Source of the DNA: Echinicola shivajiensis
GTDB lineage: Bacteria; Bacteroidota; Bacteroidia; Cytophagales; Cyclobacteriaceae
NCBI RefSeq assembly: GCF_018642165.1
Contig: NZ_JAHHZM010000008.1
Coordinates: forward strand, 124,001 to 188,000
Length of the DNA: 64,000 bases
Direction: 5' to 3'
Shown here: in pieces, positions 45,356 to 53,816 of the stretch
Layout: every line of letters begins with the position of its first letter
Numbering within the stretch: position 1 is the stretch's first letter
Notes under the pieces: model-generated
What the model saw: the letters and a program-made list of their open reading frames with translations, nothing else
The model's database searches: none
What the model was told of the DNA's origin: nothing
Position numbers and translations under genes: made by a program

Positions 45356-47056
45356 TTATAGATTTTGTTTTTTCAGTTCCTTAACCGCATGATCAGCTGC
45401 TCTAGCAGTAAATGCCATATAAGTCAAAGATGGATTTTGACATGCAGAAGATGTCATAAAAGAACCATCAGTGATAAATACGTTTGGAACTTCGTGCATT
45501 TGATTAAATCCATTCAATACTGAAGTCTTTGGGTCTCTACCCATTCTCGCAGTGCCCATCTCATGGATACAGTGCCCAGGAGGAGGAGTACTATCATAGG
45601 AATTAATATCTCTGGCACCAGCAGCCTCTAGAATATCAATGGCACTTTGGCGCATATCCTTTCTCATGGCTTTTTCATTATCCTTGAATTCACAATCAAT
45701 ATCCAAGGTTGGTAAACCATTAGCATCCAATTTATCATGATTGAGTGTAACCTTGTTTTCATAATACGGTAAATGCTCACCCCAAGAACCTATTCCAAAG
45801 CTCCACTCATCTCTAGGCTCAGTCTTGGACATCTTAAAGTCTGCTCCGATACCTTCAGGGCCTCCATTACCTCTCCCTCTACTTGCTCCTCCTTGATATC
45901 CAAATCCTCGAACATAATCATCTCTCATAGTAGAATCACTGATGTTTCGGAATCTTGGTACATAAATACCATTTGGTCGACGGCCATAGAAATATTTATC
46001 ATTAAAACCATCAAACTTACCCGATGCGCCCACTCCAAAGTGGTGATCCATTAGGTTGTGTCCTACTTGCTCACTACCGTTTCCTAGCCCATTCGGGAAC
46101 GCATCGGAAACAGAGTTTAACAATACCCAGCTGGTACCCAATGTAGAAGCATTTAGGAAAATGATTTTGGCATAATATTCCACATACTCCTTGGTTTCGG
46201 CATCCATGATTCTAACACCAGTAGCTTTTCCTGACTCTTTATCGTATAGCACCTCAGTAACAATAGAGAAAGGTCTCAGGGTCATATTGCCTGTCTTCAT
46301 CGCTGCTGGCAAGGTCGCAGAGTTACTGCTAAAGTACCCTCCAAAAGGACAGCCTCTGGCACACATATTTCTATATTGACAAGGCCCACGTCCATTATGT
46401 GGCTGGGTAACATGAGCTGCCCTACCAATGGTGATGATCCTATCATCAAATTTTTCCTTTACTCTTTGCGCCACATGCTTCTCCACGCAGTTCATCTCCA
46501 TTGCTGGAAGGAAATGGCTATCGGGAAGCTGTGGAAGCCCTTCAGCCTGACCGGAAATCCCGGCAAACTTCTCCACATATTCATACCAAGGAGCAAGCTC
46601 CTTATACCTAACTGGCCAATCTACCCCAAAACCATCTTTGGCATTGGCTGAAAAATCAATATCACTAAGTCTATAACACTGTCTTCCCCACATCAGGGAT
46701 CTACCACCAACATGGTAGCCTCTCAACCAGTTGAATGGCTTAACCTCATTATAAGGATTTTCGTTATCATCCACCCAAAAATGCTCCGTAGCTTCACCAA
46801 AAGCATAACATCTGCTTTGGATAGGGTGCTTTTCCTTCATCTCATTGGTAGACCACCCGTGGTGATCCATTTCCCATGGATTAAGGTTGGTTGTAGGATA
46901 ATCTTTGATATGCTCTACATTTCTACCACGCTCAAGCACCAATGTTTTCAGCCCTTTTTCGGCAAGCTCCTTAGCTGCCCATCCACCACTGATTCCTGAT
47001 CCTACGACAATAGCATCGTAGGTATTCTCTTTATTTGCTTTAATATTTAAATTCAT
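45356..47056 (-). CDS. GMC family oxidoreductase (paralog 1)
   Basis: A 566-residue FAD-dependent GMC oxidoreductase nearly identical in layout to its neighbour, with long stretches identical (for example the N-terminal TYDAIV(V)GSGISGGWAAKEL and the C-terminal FITDGSFMTSSACQNPSL). It holds the FAD Gly loop, the Cys-rich CQYRNMCARGC insert and the CIHEMGTARMG active-site segment. It starts 11 bases after the gluconate-2-dehydrogenase subunit-3-like gene, with which it should form a two-component dehydrogenase, as LacA/LacC do in glycoside 3-dehydrogenase systems. The substrate is not proven. Confidence 0.92.
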   Translation of the reverse strand: MNLNIKANKENTYDAIVVGSGISGGWAAKELAEKGLKTLVLERGRNVEHIKDYPTTNLNPWEMDHHGWSTNEMKEKHPIQSRCYAFGEATEHFWVDDNENPYNEVKPFNWLRGYHVGGRSLMWGRQCYRLSDIDFSANAKDGFGVDWPVRYKELAPWYEYVEKFAGISGQAEGLPQLPDSHFLPAMEMNCVEKHVAQRVKEKFDDRIITIGRAAHVTQPHNGRGPCQYRNMCARGCPFGGYFSSNSATLPAAMKTGNMTLRPFSIVTEVLYDKESGKATGVRIMDAETKEYVEYYAKIIFLNASTLGTSWVLLNSVSDAFPNGLGNGSEQVGHNLMDHHFGVGASGKFDGFNDKYFYGRRPNGIYVPRFRNISDSTMRDDYVRGFGYQGGASRGRGNGGPEGIGADFKMSKTEPRDEWSFGIGSWGEHLPYYENKVTLNHDKLDANGLPTLDIDCEFKDNEKAMRKDMRQSAIDILEAAGARDINSYDSTPPPGHCIHEMGTARMGRDPKTSVLNGFNQMHEVPNVFITDGSFMTSSACQNPSLTYMAFTARAADHAVKELKKQNL

Positions 47057-47067
47057 GATTTATTATT

Positions 47068-47619
47068 TTAGGCCCAAGCTTTGTCTCCAGGATGATAGTC
47101 TACACATCCATCATATCTTCCTGGTACCAACTTATACCTTAAGGCTTGTGTTGCACCAATTTCAGAACTGAAGTATCCAAAAAGTGTTAATTCTTTTACA
47201 ATTTTATATCCTCTGGTCAAATTTTCATCTAGATCATTCTCCTTTGCATATACTTTAGCATCAATTTCGGCTATTGTAGCAACTTGACCATCAACAGCAA
47301 GGGATGAAAAGTCTTTTTCATTTTCAATATGAGCTAAAAAGGCAGATACTTTTTCCCTGTCTTCCTGTGAATAACAGTCTTCTAAAACAGTCACCATAAA
47401 TGGCCCAACACCCGCTGCTTTCGCTCCTGGGCTATCTGGAGTATCCGGAATGATGATGTCTCCGATTTCTGACATTAACTGCGCGTCTTCAGGAGTAAAT
47501 ACTCCTGGTGCAGCTTCCTTGGAACGAGTACATCCTTGTTGAAAAACGGTCAATGTAGACACTGATAAAGCACTACCAAATATCAGCGCGACATTCTTCA
47601 TCGCTTCGCGTCTTTTCAT
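47068..47619 (-). CDS. Gluconate 2-dehydrogenase subunit 3 family protein (LacC-like, Tat)
   Basis: The 183-residue protein has a twin-Arg start (MKRREAMKNVAL...) followed by a hydrophobic segment and a lipobox-like QQGC, indicating Tat export of a folded complex. The mature part matches the small subunit-3 family (GIFTPEDAQLMSEIGDIIIPDTPDSPGAKAAGV, later ELTLFGYFSSEIG and a C-terminal YDGCVDYHPG). In related systems this subunit escorts the GMC catalytic subunit through the Tat pathway. It is the first gene of the module; no cytochrome c subunit is present in this window. Confidence 0.9.
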   Translation of the reverse strand: MKRREAMKNVALIFGSALSVSTLTVFQQGCTRSKEAAPGVFTPEDAQLMSEIGDIIIPDTPDSPGAKAAGVGPFMVTVLEDCYSQEDREKVSAFLAHIENEKDFSSLAVDGQVATIAEIDAKVYAKENDLDENLTRGYKIVKELTLFGYFSSEIGATQALRYKLVPGRYDGCVDYHPGDKAWA

Positions 47620-48057
47620 GTTAATTTATGTTTAGGATTAGTTTTTGCAAGCAATACAATCCCTGAAAATATTGAAAACCAAAATGATAAAAAACTTTTT
47701 TCTTACAAAAGGTAGTTATAGTCCTTTAGGCCATATCTCTGGCTTAAGAATATAGCATAGGTATTTTAGTCAATAATTTTGAGGAGATTTAAAATTTCAT
47801 TTTAAAATTCTATAGACAAGCCTAATAGGGGCCATATCAGTATTTCCTATTGCAATAAAAAAGCTGCAAATTCCCTTTTCTTTTTTTGGGCAGATCAAAG
47901 GGGATACGGTAAAAATTTTACAATAGCTGACTGACCATTTTTAAACCTTTCCAAATTCGAAAAAATACATCCCAAAAAACTCGGAGCCCAGGAGATGTTG
48001 ACTTTAATAACAATTAAGTTAATTTTATCGCAGATTTTACATTGATTAGTACTCAAA
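47620..48057. other. Spacer upstream of the GMC module
   Basis: About 440 bases without a gene, AT-rich, with poly-T/A tracts (for example near 47870-47890). It should hold the promoter of the minus-strand GMC module; no TAnnTTTG box, operator dyad or terminator for the P1 peptidase was recognised. Confidence 0.45.
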
Positions 48058-49182
48058 TCAGTCCTTCAACATTTCTACCACTTTGCTAATAGGTAAAGCC
48101 TTGATCTCATGCCCCTCATAACCTCTGGTAGTTTCAGCAGCAAAAAGGGAATTGATGATAGCCTCTTCAGTCGCCTCAATAACCGCCAAAAACAATCCAC
48201 TCATATCATCATTTCTCAAAACACTCATTTCATGCTTTTCCAATGATTTTGCCTGATAGGGAATTCTTAAATTTTCGGCAGTGGAAAAAGCCAATACATA
48301 ATCGCCCGATCCATTGGAAGCAATCCCGCCAGTTTTGGCCAATCCCAAAAGGGCCCTCTTAGCAATGCGCCTTAGGTTTCTTTCATGCACTGGTGCATCA
48401 GTAGCAACTATGATCATACAGGATCCATCTGCGGACTCCAATTGGTTTTTAAATGCATATTGTTCCAAAGCCTTGCCAACCGGCAATCCATCTATTTGAA
48501 GCACACCGCCAAAATTGGACTGTACTAAAACCCCAACAGTATATCCGCCCATTTCCTCTGGCAATTCCCTGGAAGCAGTACCAATCCCTCCTTTAAAACC
48601 AAAACAAACTGTTCCAGTACCTGCACCTACATTGCCTTCTTCCACAGTCCCACTGCCTGCATCTTTTATTGCTTCCAAAACATCTGAAGCTTTTACATGT
48701 CTTCCACGAATATCATTCAAATAACCATCATTGGTTTCGCCCACAATAGAATTTACTGAACGAACACCGCCATTTTCTGGAAAGGAAAAAGTATAATCAA
48801 TAAGTCCTTCAATCCCTGCTGCCACACTTAATGTATTGGTCAGCACTATGGGCGTTTCTATGTTTCCCAATTCCTCCACTTGCGTACTTCCCGCCAATTT
48901 CCCAAAGCCATTTCCCACGTAAACCGCTGCGGGTACTTTTTCCTGAAAAATATTTTCTCCATGAGGAAGAATTGCTGTAACACCTGTCCTCACACTATCT
49001 CCTTTAACCAAAGTTTTATGTCCCACCATGACACCACTTACATCGGTAATGGCATTCATCTTCCCAGTTGGCATCACCCCAAATTCAAAACCATAATCTC
49101 TGGCTCGCTTCTGGGCTGAAACCTGAAAAACAGGTAAAATCAATAAAGCCAGCAGGCATAGCGATTTTGTAAAAATATTCAT
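48058..49182 (-). CDS. DmpA/BapA-type P1 family peptidase
   Basis: A 374-residue exported peptidase of the S58 (DmpA) family, with a signal peptide (about 1-23, ending QVSAQ). The family is made as one chain that self-cleaves before a nucleophilic Ser; here the expected site is the Gly-Ser of ADGSCMIIVATDAPV. Other family pieces are MNAITDVSGVMVGHKTL, GETNDGYLND and KTGGIASNGSGDYVLAFST. DmpA-type enzymes act as aminopeptidases or beta-peptidyl aminopeptidases. Substrate preference here is unknown. It is monocistronic and periplasmic. Confidence 0.9.
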   Translation of the reverse strand: MNIFTKSLCLLALLILPVFQVSAQKRARDYGFEFGVMPTGKMNAITDVSGVMVGHKTLVKGDSVRTGVTAILPHGENIFQEKVPAAVYVGNGFGKLAGSTQVEELGNIETPIVLTNTLSVAAGIEGLIDYTFSFPENGGVRSVNSIVGETNDGYLNDIRGRHVKASDVLEAIKDAGSGTVEEGNVGAGTGTVCFGFKGGIGTASRELPEEMGGYTVGVLVQSNFGGVLQIDGLPVGKALEQYAFKNQLESADGSCMIIVATDAPVHERNLRRIAKRALLGLAKTGGIASNGSGDYVLAFSTAENLRIPYQAKSLEKHEMSVLRNDDMSGLFLAVIEATEEAIINSLFAAETTRGYEGHEIKALPISKVVEMLKD

Positions 49183-49265
49183 GGATATGGGATATTAAAT
49201 TCACATTATTGGATAAAACAACAAACATCTCAAACTGAACTCTGTACAATTTAGGGGATAAACAC

Positions 49266-49299
49266 AAAACCACAAGATTTTAGGATTTCTTGTGGTTTT
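49266..49299 (-). terminator. Terminator of the MazG-like gene
   Basis: Twelve-base perfect arms AAAACCACAAGA (49266-49277) and TCTTGTGGTTTT (49288-49299) with a ten-base loop; on the minus strand a TTTTGTGTT tail follows. It lies 47 bases after the stop at 49346. Confidence 0.82.
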
Positions 49300-49345
49300 A
49301 AGGAGGAAATAAAACTTAATTTCCATCATGTTTTTATAGACTCTT

Positions 49346-49813
49346 TTAGGCTCCCAAAATGCCCTTAAGGTCTGCTGGAGAATAATTCACAGATTTTAGG
49401 GTTTTACGGTCCTCTTTTCTAAAAACCAAATACAAATCCCCCTCCTTTTCATAAAAGCAATCCACTCCTTGGCCTTGATAATGAGCCATTGTAGCCTCAG
49501 CTTCCTCTACAGACTTACAGGCTTTGCTCATATTAGACCTTTGCACTTCATCAAAGAGCTCCTTGAACTTATCGGCCAATCCAAATTCCAACACGGCCCC
49601 TGCCAGTACATATTGTAAGTCACATAAGGCATCTGCCACCTCTACTATATTTTCATTTTTTATTCCCTCTTCCAGCTCCTTTAGCTCCTCCGCCAAGAGC
49701 GAAACCCTTAACTTTGATCTATTCTCATGAGGCAAGGTTGGCGCCTCCAACACTGGATGCTTAAAGGTCTGGTGAAATTCAGCTACTGCACTTAAAGTCT
49801 TAGGATCTTTCAT
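49346..49813 (-). CDS. MazG-like nucleotide pyrophosphohydrolase
   Basis: A 155-residue all-alpha NTP-PPase of the MazG/phosphoribosyl-ATP pyrophosphohydrolase-like superfamily. The metal-binding helices are seen as LLAEELKELEEGI (E-E-x-x-E) and EVADALCDLQYVLAG (ExxD). This group hydrolyses nucleoside triphosphates or derivatives to monophosphates and PPi, in housecleaning or histidine-like pathways. The C-terminal about 55 residues (DCFYEKEGDLYLVFRKEDRKT) resemble those of similar Bacteroidota proteins. Substrate is unknown; cytoplasmic. Confidence 0.82.
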   Translation of the reverse strand: MKDPKTLSAVAEFHQTFKHPVLEAPTLPHENRSKLRVSLLAEELKELEEGIKNENIVEVADALCDLQYVLAGAVLEFGLADKFKELFDEVQRSNMSKACKSVEEAEATMAHYQGQGVDCFYEKEGDLYLVFRKEDRKTLKSVNYSPADLKGILGA

Positions 49814-49868
49814 AATTCAATATCTATAATTAATCGGCACGAAAGAAATTCAAAAAGAGACTAAATAC

Positions 49869-49894
49869 AAAAAAAGGCGAGAAAATCTCTCACC
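49869..49894 (-). terminator. Terminator of the 49925 lipoprotein gene
   Basis: On the minus strand GGTGAGA (plus 49888-49894) pairs with TCTCGCC (plus 49876-49882) with one G-U pair, followed by seven Ts (plus A run 49869-49875). It lies 31 bases after the stop. Confidence 0.75.
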
Positions 49895-49924
49895 TTATTT
49901 TATGTTTACTTTGAAAAACCTATC

Positions 49925-50683
49925 TCATTGCTTTTTCAGCATTACCGCGCTTTCCAAATTACTTTCTACTTGACTGTATAGCAAACCGTTTCCGTCTACA
50001 TTTCCAGGACCTATCTCTACTATCCCATCAGCATTAGCGTCCAGCGCTGTGCTTATATCCACGCCATCAAACATCGCCTCCATATCAAACACAACAGTCA
50101 TATCTGTATTTCCTTCCACCTTATATCCATTGGAAGATTCAGCAGCGGCTCTTAACTGCTTTTCGGCCGAAAACCAAACTTCAGTTGTCTTGCCTTCCAT
50201 TTCTCCCATAACCATAAGCGATTTATCTTTCATTTCACCATCAGTATGCTTATGCAGCTTAAAGATCACTTCAGTATAACTTCCATTCGGAGTTTCCCCT
50301 TCCCCAATCACTTCAACTTTACTTTCTCCATCTGCTACCAGCACGAGGCTTTTCTCTTTTGTCACTTCAGAACCGAGTTCCGCACTGAGGTTCGTCAATA
50401 ATGTACCATTCCCGATGCTAATTCCAGCACTAACTTCTGCTTGGGACATATATTTCATTTCCATGTCCTTTGTACCTACTTGAAAAGAACTCACCGTCAT
50501 AGCCCCCAAATCCATTCGACTGTTTTCTGATGTACTTCCCGCATCAGCTTTGGCAGTAGATTTTAAAGTTACTTGACTGTAACCTTCTTTCGGCATTTCA
50601 TCATCCTGTGAACAGGCCATCATTATTAAGCCTAAGCTAAGAGGCATCATCCATTTCGCAATGTTTCTAGTTGAATTATTCAT
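49925..50683 (-). CDS. Secreted lipoprotein with EF-hand-like C-terminus (paralog A)
   Basis: I recognise no named family. The 252-residue protein has a lipoprotein signal (about 1-24, lipobox MMACS), then a beta-rich domain (about 45-200). Close to the C-terminus is DANADGIVEIGPGNVDGNG, whose DxNxDGxV pattern resembles a calcium-binding EF-hand/dockerin loop. It shares its overall layout and this tail with the gene at 51047 (for example ISTALDANADG versus MSSAMDGNNDG), so the two are paralogs. Possible roles include a calcium-dependent surface adhesin or a sensor; this is inference. Confidence 0.72.
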   Translation of the reverse strand: MNNSTRNIAKWMMPLSLGLIMMACSQDDEMPKEGYSQVTLKSTAKADAGSTSENSRMDLGAMTVSSFQVGTKDMEMKYMSQAEVSAGISIGNGTLLTNLSAELGSEVTKEKSLVLVADGESKVEVIGEGETPNGSYTEVIFKLHKHTDGEMKDKSLMVMGEMEGKTTEVWFSAEKQLRAAAESSNGYKVEGNTDMTVVFDMEAMFDGVDISTALDANADGIVEIGPGNVDGNGLLYSQVESNLESAVMLKKQ

Positions 50684-51046
50684 AATGTGTAAACTGTTGG
50701 TTTATCTTCAGGAGCTAGCCTTGCAAACAAAATGCCAAAAACGTGTATGAAATTCTGAATAAATGAAACAAGTCGTAATAATACATAAATAAAATACTCA
50801 TACACAAAAGTAAAAACACATCCACAAGTACCATTGTAATAAACAGAAACAACAGCACTGAAAAAAAGAACTATAAACCTAAACCCGCCTTACTTTCACA
50901 CCCATTATTACCCAGAAGTCTCCATCTATTCAGATTGTTGAAAAACTGAAAGATCCATAAGTAAAATGTAGATAATAAGAAATGAGTTGACAAAAATCGT
51001 AAATGAACAGAATTAAAAACAATATTGTCCAAGACATAAATTGAGG
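50684..51046. other. Spacer between the paralogous lipoprotein genes
   Basis: About 360 AT-rich bases without a gene. A weak minus-strand -7 candidate (CAAAAGTA on the plus strand at 50805-50812, TACTTTTG on the minus) lies 121 bases before paralog A's start. Confidence 0.4.
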
Positions 51047-51778
51047 CTATTTCCGCAATTGCAAAGCCTTTTGAAGGTTTTGATCAAAGGCCAAAAATAT
51101 AGCTTGATTTCCGTCCTCATTATTTGGACCTATCTGTATTATCCCGTCATTATTTCCATCCATGGCAGAGGACATTTCAATATTTTCAAATAATTTCTCT
51201 ACCTCAAAAACCAGGGTTAATGCTGACTGAGAATAAATTGCATATGCATTAGTATTAACTGACTTTGCCTTTAGCCATTCTTCATTCGCCGTCCATATCT
51301 TCAGTTCCTTTCCTTCAAACACCCCCTCCAACTTCAATGAATGGGAAGTGATAGCACTTGATTTTTTTTCCAAATGGAAAATTACTTCTTGATATAAACC
51401 ATTAGGCGTCTTTTCTTTCCCCAGTAAATTTGACCGCAACTTACCATCTTCTATCAATTTCAAAAAGGATCCAGAAGGGTTTCCATATTGATCAATAAAG
51501 GTATGAGATTCCATTCTATCCAAACCAGCATTTATTCCAGCCTCAGAAAGATAGCTAACACTAAGATCACTCAAGCCAAGTTCAAAATCATCAATTTGCA
51601 GCCCGCCAACATAAATAGCATCATCCAGATCGCTGCTTGACGCTGCTGCAGTTAGATTGATTTTCAATTCACTATAGCCCCCCTCATTGTTTTCATCCAA
51701 TTCTACACATGAAAACATCAAAAAGCCTAGCAAAAAGCTAAAAGATACTTTGAATAATATATTGAAAAGATTACTCAT
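51047..51778 (-). CDS. Secreted lipoprotein with EF-hand-like C-terminus (paralog B)
   Basis: The ATG at 51778 starts a lipoprotein signal (about 1-24, lipobox FMFSC), so the longer upstream frame is not used. The 243-residue product parallels paralog A: similar beta-rich middle (YSELKINLTAA..., LSDLSVSYLSEAGINAGL, QEVIFHLEKK) and a C-terminal DGNNDGIIQIGPNNEDGNQ EF-hand-like loop. Tandem arrangement with paralog A, with separate terminator and spacer, suggests an old duplication. Function unknown; outer-membrane or surface location likely. Confidence 0.72.
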   Translation of the reverse strand: MSNLFNILFKVSFSFLLGFLMFSCVELDENNEGGYSELKINLTAAASSSDLDDAIYVGGLQIDDFELGLSDLSVSYLSEAGINAGLDRMESHTFIDQYGNPSGSFLKLIEDGKLRSNLLGKEKTPNGLYQEVIFHLEKKSSAITSHSLKLEGVFEGKELKIWTANEEWLKAKSVNTNAYAIYSQSALTLVFEVEKLFENIEMSSAMDGNNDGIIQIGPNNEDGNQAIFLAFDQNLQKALQLRK

Positions 51779-51893
51779 GCTGGTCAATAAAATTGGCACA
51801 CATCCATTTATACATTGGACAAATCCAGTACCAGCAATGGTCAAGCTCCTGCTTGGGCATAGCCTAAGCTCAAAAATGGAGTTTAAAAAACAA

Positions 51894-51928
51894 ATAAAGC
51901 CGGATAAACAAAATTTATCCGGCTTTAT
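51894..51928 (-). terminator. Terminator of the superoxide dismutase gene
   Basis: Fifteen-base perfect arms at 51894-51908 and 51914-51928 (core AAAGCCGGATAAA and its complement) around CAAAA, 22 bases after the SOD stop. Confidence 0.87.
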
Positions 51929-51949
51929 AAAAATATCCTAAACTGTGTA

Positions 51950-52717
51950 TTAAATGATAGAATTGTAGCGATTTTCCACAACTGACCAATCCACAACATT
52001 CCACCAATTAGACACGTACTTGCCTCTTTCATTTTGGTAATGCAGGTAATAAGCATGTTCCCAAACATCTATTCCCATTAAAGGAATACCTTGGAAATCC
52101 GAAACATCCATTAATGGGTTATCCTGATTTGGAGTAGAACCTATTTGCAATTTTTTATTCTCGTCTAACACAAGCCATGCCCAGCCAGAACCAAATCGGC
52201 CTTTGGCCGCAGCTTCAAATTCCTCTACCATCTTATCAAAGCTTCCGAATGCACCATCGATAGCAGCTGCCAACTCTCCAGCGGGTTTCCCCCCGCCATT
52301 TGGAGACATGATACTCCAAAACAGCTCATGGTTGTAATGGCCACCACCATTATTTCTCATTGCTGTACTGAAGTTAGAAACTTTCATCAAGACTTCTTCC
52401 AAAGGTTTTTCCATGTCCACTCCCTCAGCTTCACAGGCTGCCTTTAGTTTTTTGGCATAACCTGCAGCATGCTTGGTATAGTGAATCTCCATGGTCATGG
52501 CATCAATATTAGGTTCTAAGGCTGCATAGTCATAATTTAAGCCTGCTTGGGAAAAACCTGTGCTCAGACTTACAGATTCTTCCTCTTCTTTTGCAGCACC
52601 ACAAGCAGTTAAGAAAGCTGACCCTAAAGCACTGCTTCCTATTCCTACTGCCAAAGTGGCCTTAGTACTTTGTGTTATAAAAGTCCTTCTTGAAGGATTA
52701 AATGAAACTTTTTTCAT
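51950..52717 (-). CDS. sodA: Exported Fe/Mn superoxide dismutase (Tat/lipoprotein)
   Basis: Superoxide dismutase converting superoxide to oxygen and peroxide. The mature core (from about residue 60) has the metal ligands His79 (MEIHYTKH), His127 (GGGHYNHELFW), Asp217 and His221 (DVWEHAYY). Gln198 in NQDNPL sits where MnSODs carry the active-site Gln, so a Mn or cambialistic enzyme is favoured. The N-terminus is unusual: a twin-Arg motif (SRRTFI) plus a lipobox-like LTACG at about 36-40, so the enzyme is probably exported folded by Tat and lipid-anchored. Typical SODs are cytoplasmic and about 200 residues; this one is 255. Confidence 0.9.
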   Translation of the reverse strand: MKKVSFNPSRRTFITQSTKATLAVGIGSSALGSAFLTACGAAKEEEESVSLSTGFSQAGLNYDYAALEPNIDAMTMEIHYTKHAAGYAKKLKAACEAEGVDMEKPLEEVLMKVSNFSTAMRNNGGGHYNHELFWSIMSPNGGGKPAGELAAAIDGAFGSFDKMVEEFEAAAKGRFGSGWAWLVLDENKKLQIGSTPNQDNPLMDVSDFQGIPLMGIDVWEHAYYLHYQNERGKYVSNWWNVVDWSVVENRYNSII

Positions 52718-52827
52718 TACATATAAAATTTTATTTCGAAAACGAATTAATACTTCACAATATTCTTCTCAATAATTCCATTATTGAATCCAAGCAAGTT
52801 AAGTAATTCACTTTTAAAATAAAACCA

Positions 52828-52852
52828 TAATTCGGACATTGCGTCCGAATTA
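52828..52852. promoter_or_regulatory. Perfect 10-bp inverted repeat between SOD and dapF
   Basis: TAATTCGGAC (52828-52837) and GTCCGAATTA (52843-52852) with spacer ATTGC, and no T run. It lies about 110 bases upstream of the SOD start and 88 upstream of dapF. This resembles an operator for a dimeric regulator rather than a terminator. Confidence 0.45.
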
Positions 52853-52940
52853 ATGACAAGTTGATTATGTTTGTAATTCAATAATAGAATGGATTGGTTT
52901 TTGAACCGTCATTTTACTTTAAAATACTTCAAACAAGGAT

Positions 52941-53714
52941 ATGGAAATATCATTTTATAAATATCAAGGAACAGGCAACGACTTTGTCATGATCGATGAT
53001 CGATCAGAGCAATTTGATGACCAAAACCTTGAACTGGTTAGCCGGCTTTGTGACAGGAAATTCGGGATTGGCGCTGACGGTCTAATCCTGATTCGTAACA
53101 AAGAAGGCTATGATTTCGAAATGGTGTACTTTAACTCTGATGGTTCACAAAGCATGTGTGGCAACGGAGCCAGGTGCGCAGTAGCCTTTTCGAAATTTTT
53201 GGGCATCTTGGAAGAACACACCAAATTCCTTGCCATAGATGGACCGCATACTGCACGAATCGCTGATGGTTTGGTAGAATTGGGCATGAGTGAGGTAAGT
53301 CAGCTTTCGAATGTTGAGCAAGATTATTTTGTCAACACGGGTTCCCCTCACCACGTACGCTTCGTAGATGATGTAGCAACCTATCCAGTGGTAGATAATG
53401 GAGCAGAAATCAGGTACAGCAAAACCTACCAACCTGATGGTACAAATGTCAATTTTATTTCTGCCTTAGCTGACAATGAAATTTTCGTAAGAACATATGA
53501 GCGCGGAGTGGAAAATGAAACACTTTCCTGCGGTACTGGGGTGACGGCCTGTGCATTGGTATATGGCCAGCAAAACAAACTCAACCATGTTCGCATCAAA
53601 TCTCTCGGAGGTAACCTAGCCGTTAAATTTACAGCTTCCTCTGATGGCAGTTTTAAGGATATATTGTTAATTGGCCCCGCTGAGCAGGTCTTCAGTGGAA
53701 AGGTAAAAATATAA
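52941..53714 (+). CDS. dapF: Diaminopimelate epimerase
   Basis: DapF interconverts LL- and meso-diaminopimelate for lysine and peptidoglycan synthesis. The 257-residue protein is a two-domain cofactor-independent epimerase with the catalytic cysteines Cys73 (MCGNGARC) and Cys197 (LSCGTGVTAC), plus the family start FYKYQGTGNDFV. Length is close to the usual 270. The downstream secA begins 102 bases later. Its partner lysA is at 5183. Confidence 0.96.
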   Translation: MEISFYKYQGTGNDFVMIDDRSEQFDDQNLELVSRLCDRKFGIGADGLILIRNKEGYDFEMVYFNSDGSQSMCGNGARCAVAFSKFLGILEEHTKFLAIDGPHTARIADGLVELGMSEVSQLSNVEQDYFVNTGSPHHVRFVDDVATYPVVDNGAEIRYSKTYQPDGTNVNFISALADNEIFVRTYERGVENETLSCGTGVTACALVYGQQNKLNHVRIKSLGGNLAVKFTASSDGSFKDILLIGPAEQVFSGKVKI

Positions 53715-53816
53715 GCCATTACTGCGAGCCAATTTCATACCCGATTACCGGGTAAAAACTACCGATTGTAACAAAAAGAAAGTAATTTTAAACGCTATTA
53801 CAATTTTCAATATAAT

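Noticed and set aside
43573-47056. Tandem GMC genes as an assembly duplication artefact
   Set aside because: The two copies differ at many residues and in their flanking spacers, so they are true paralogs.
51779-51844. Longer start of paralog B lipoprotein at 51844
   Set aside because: A lipobox follows the ATG at 51778 at normal distance; the extension is not signal-like.
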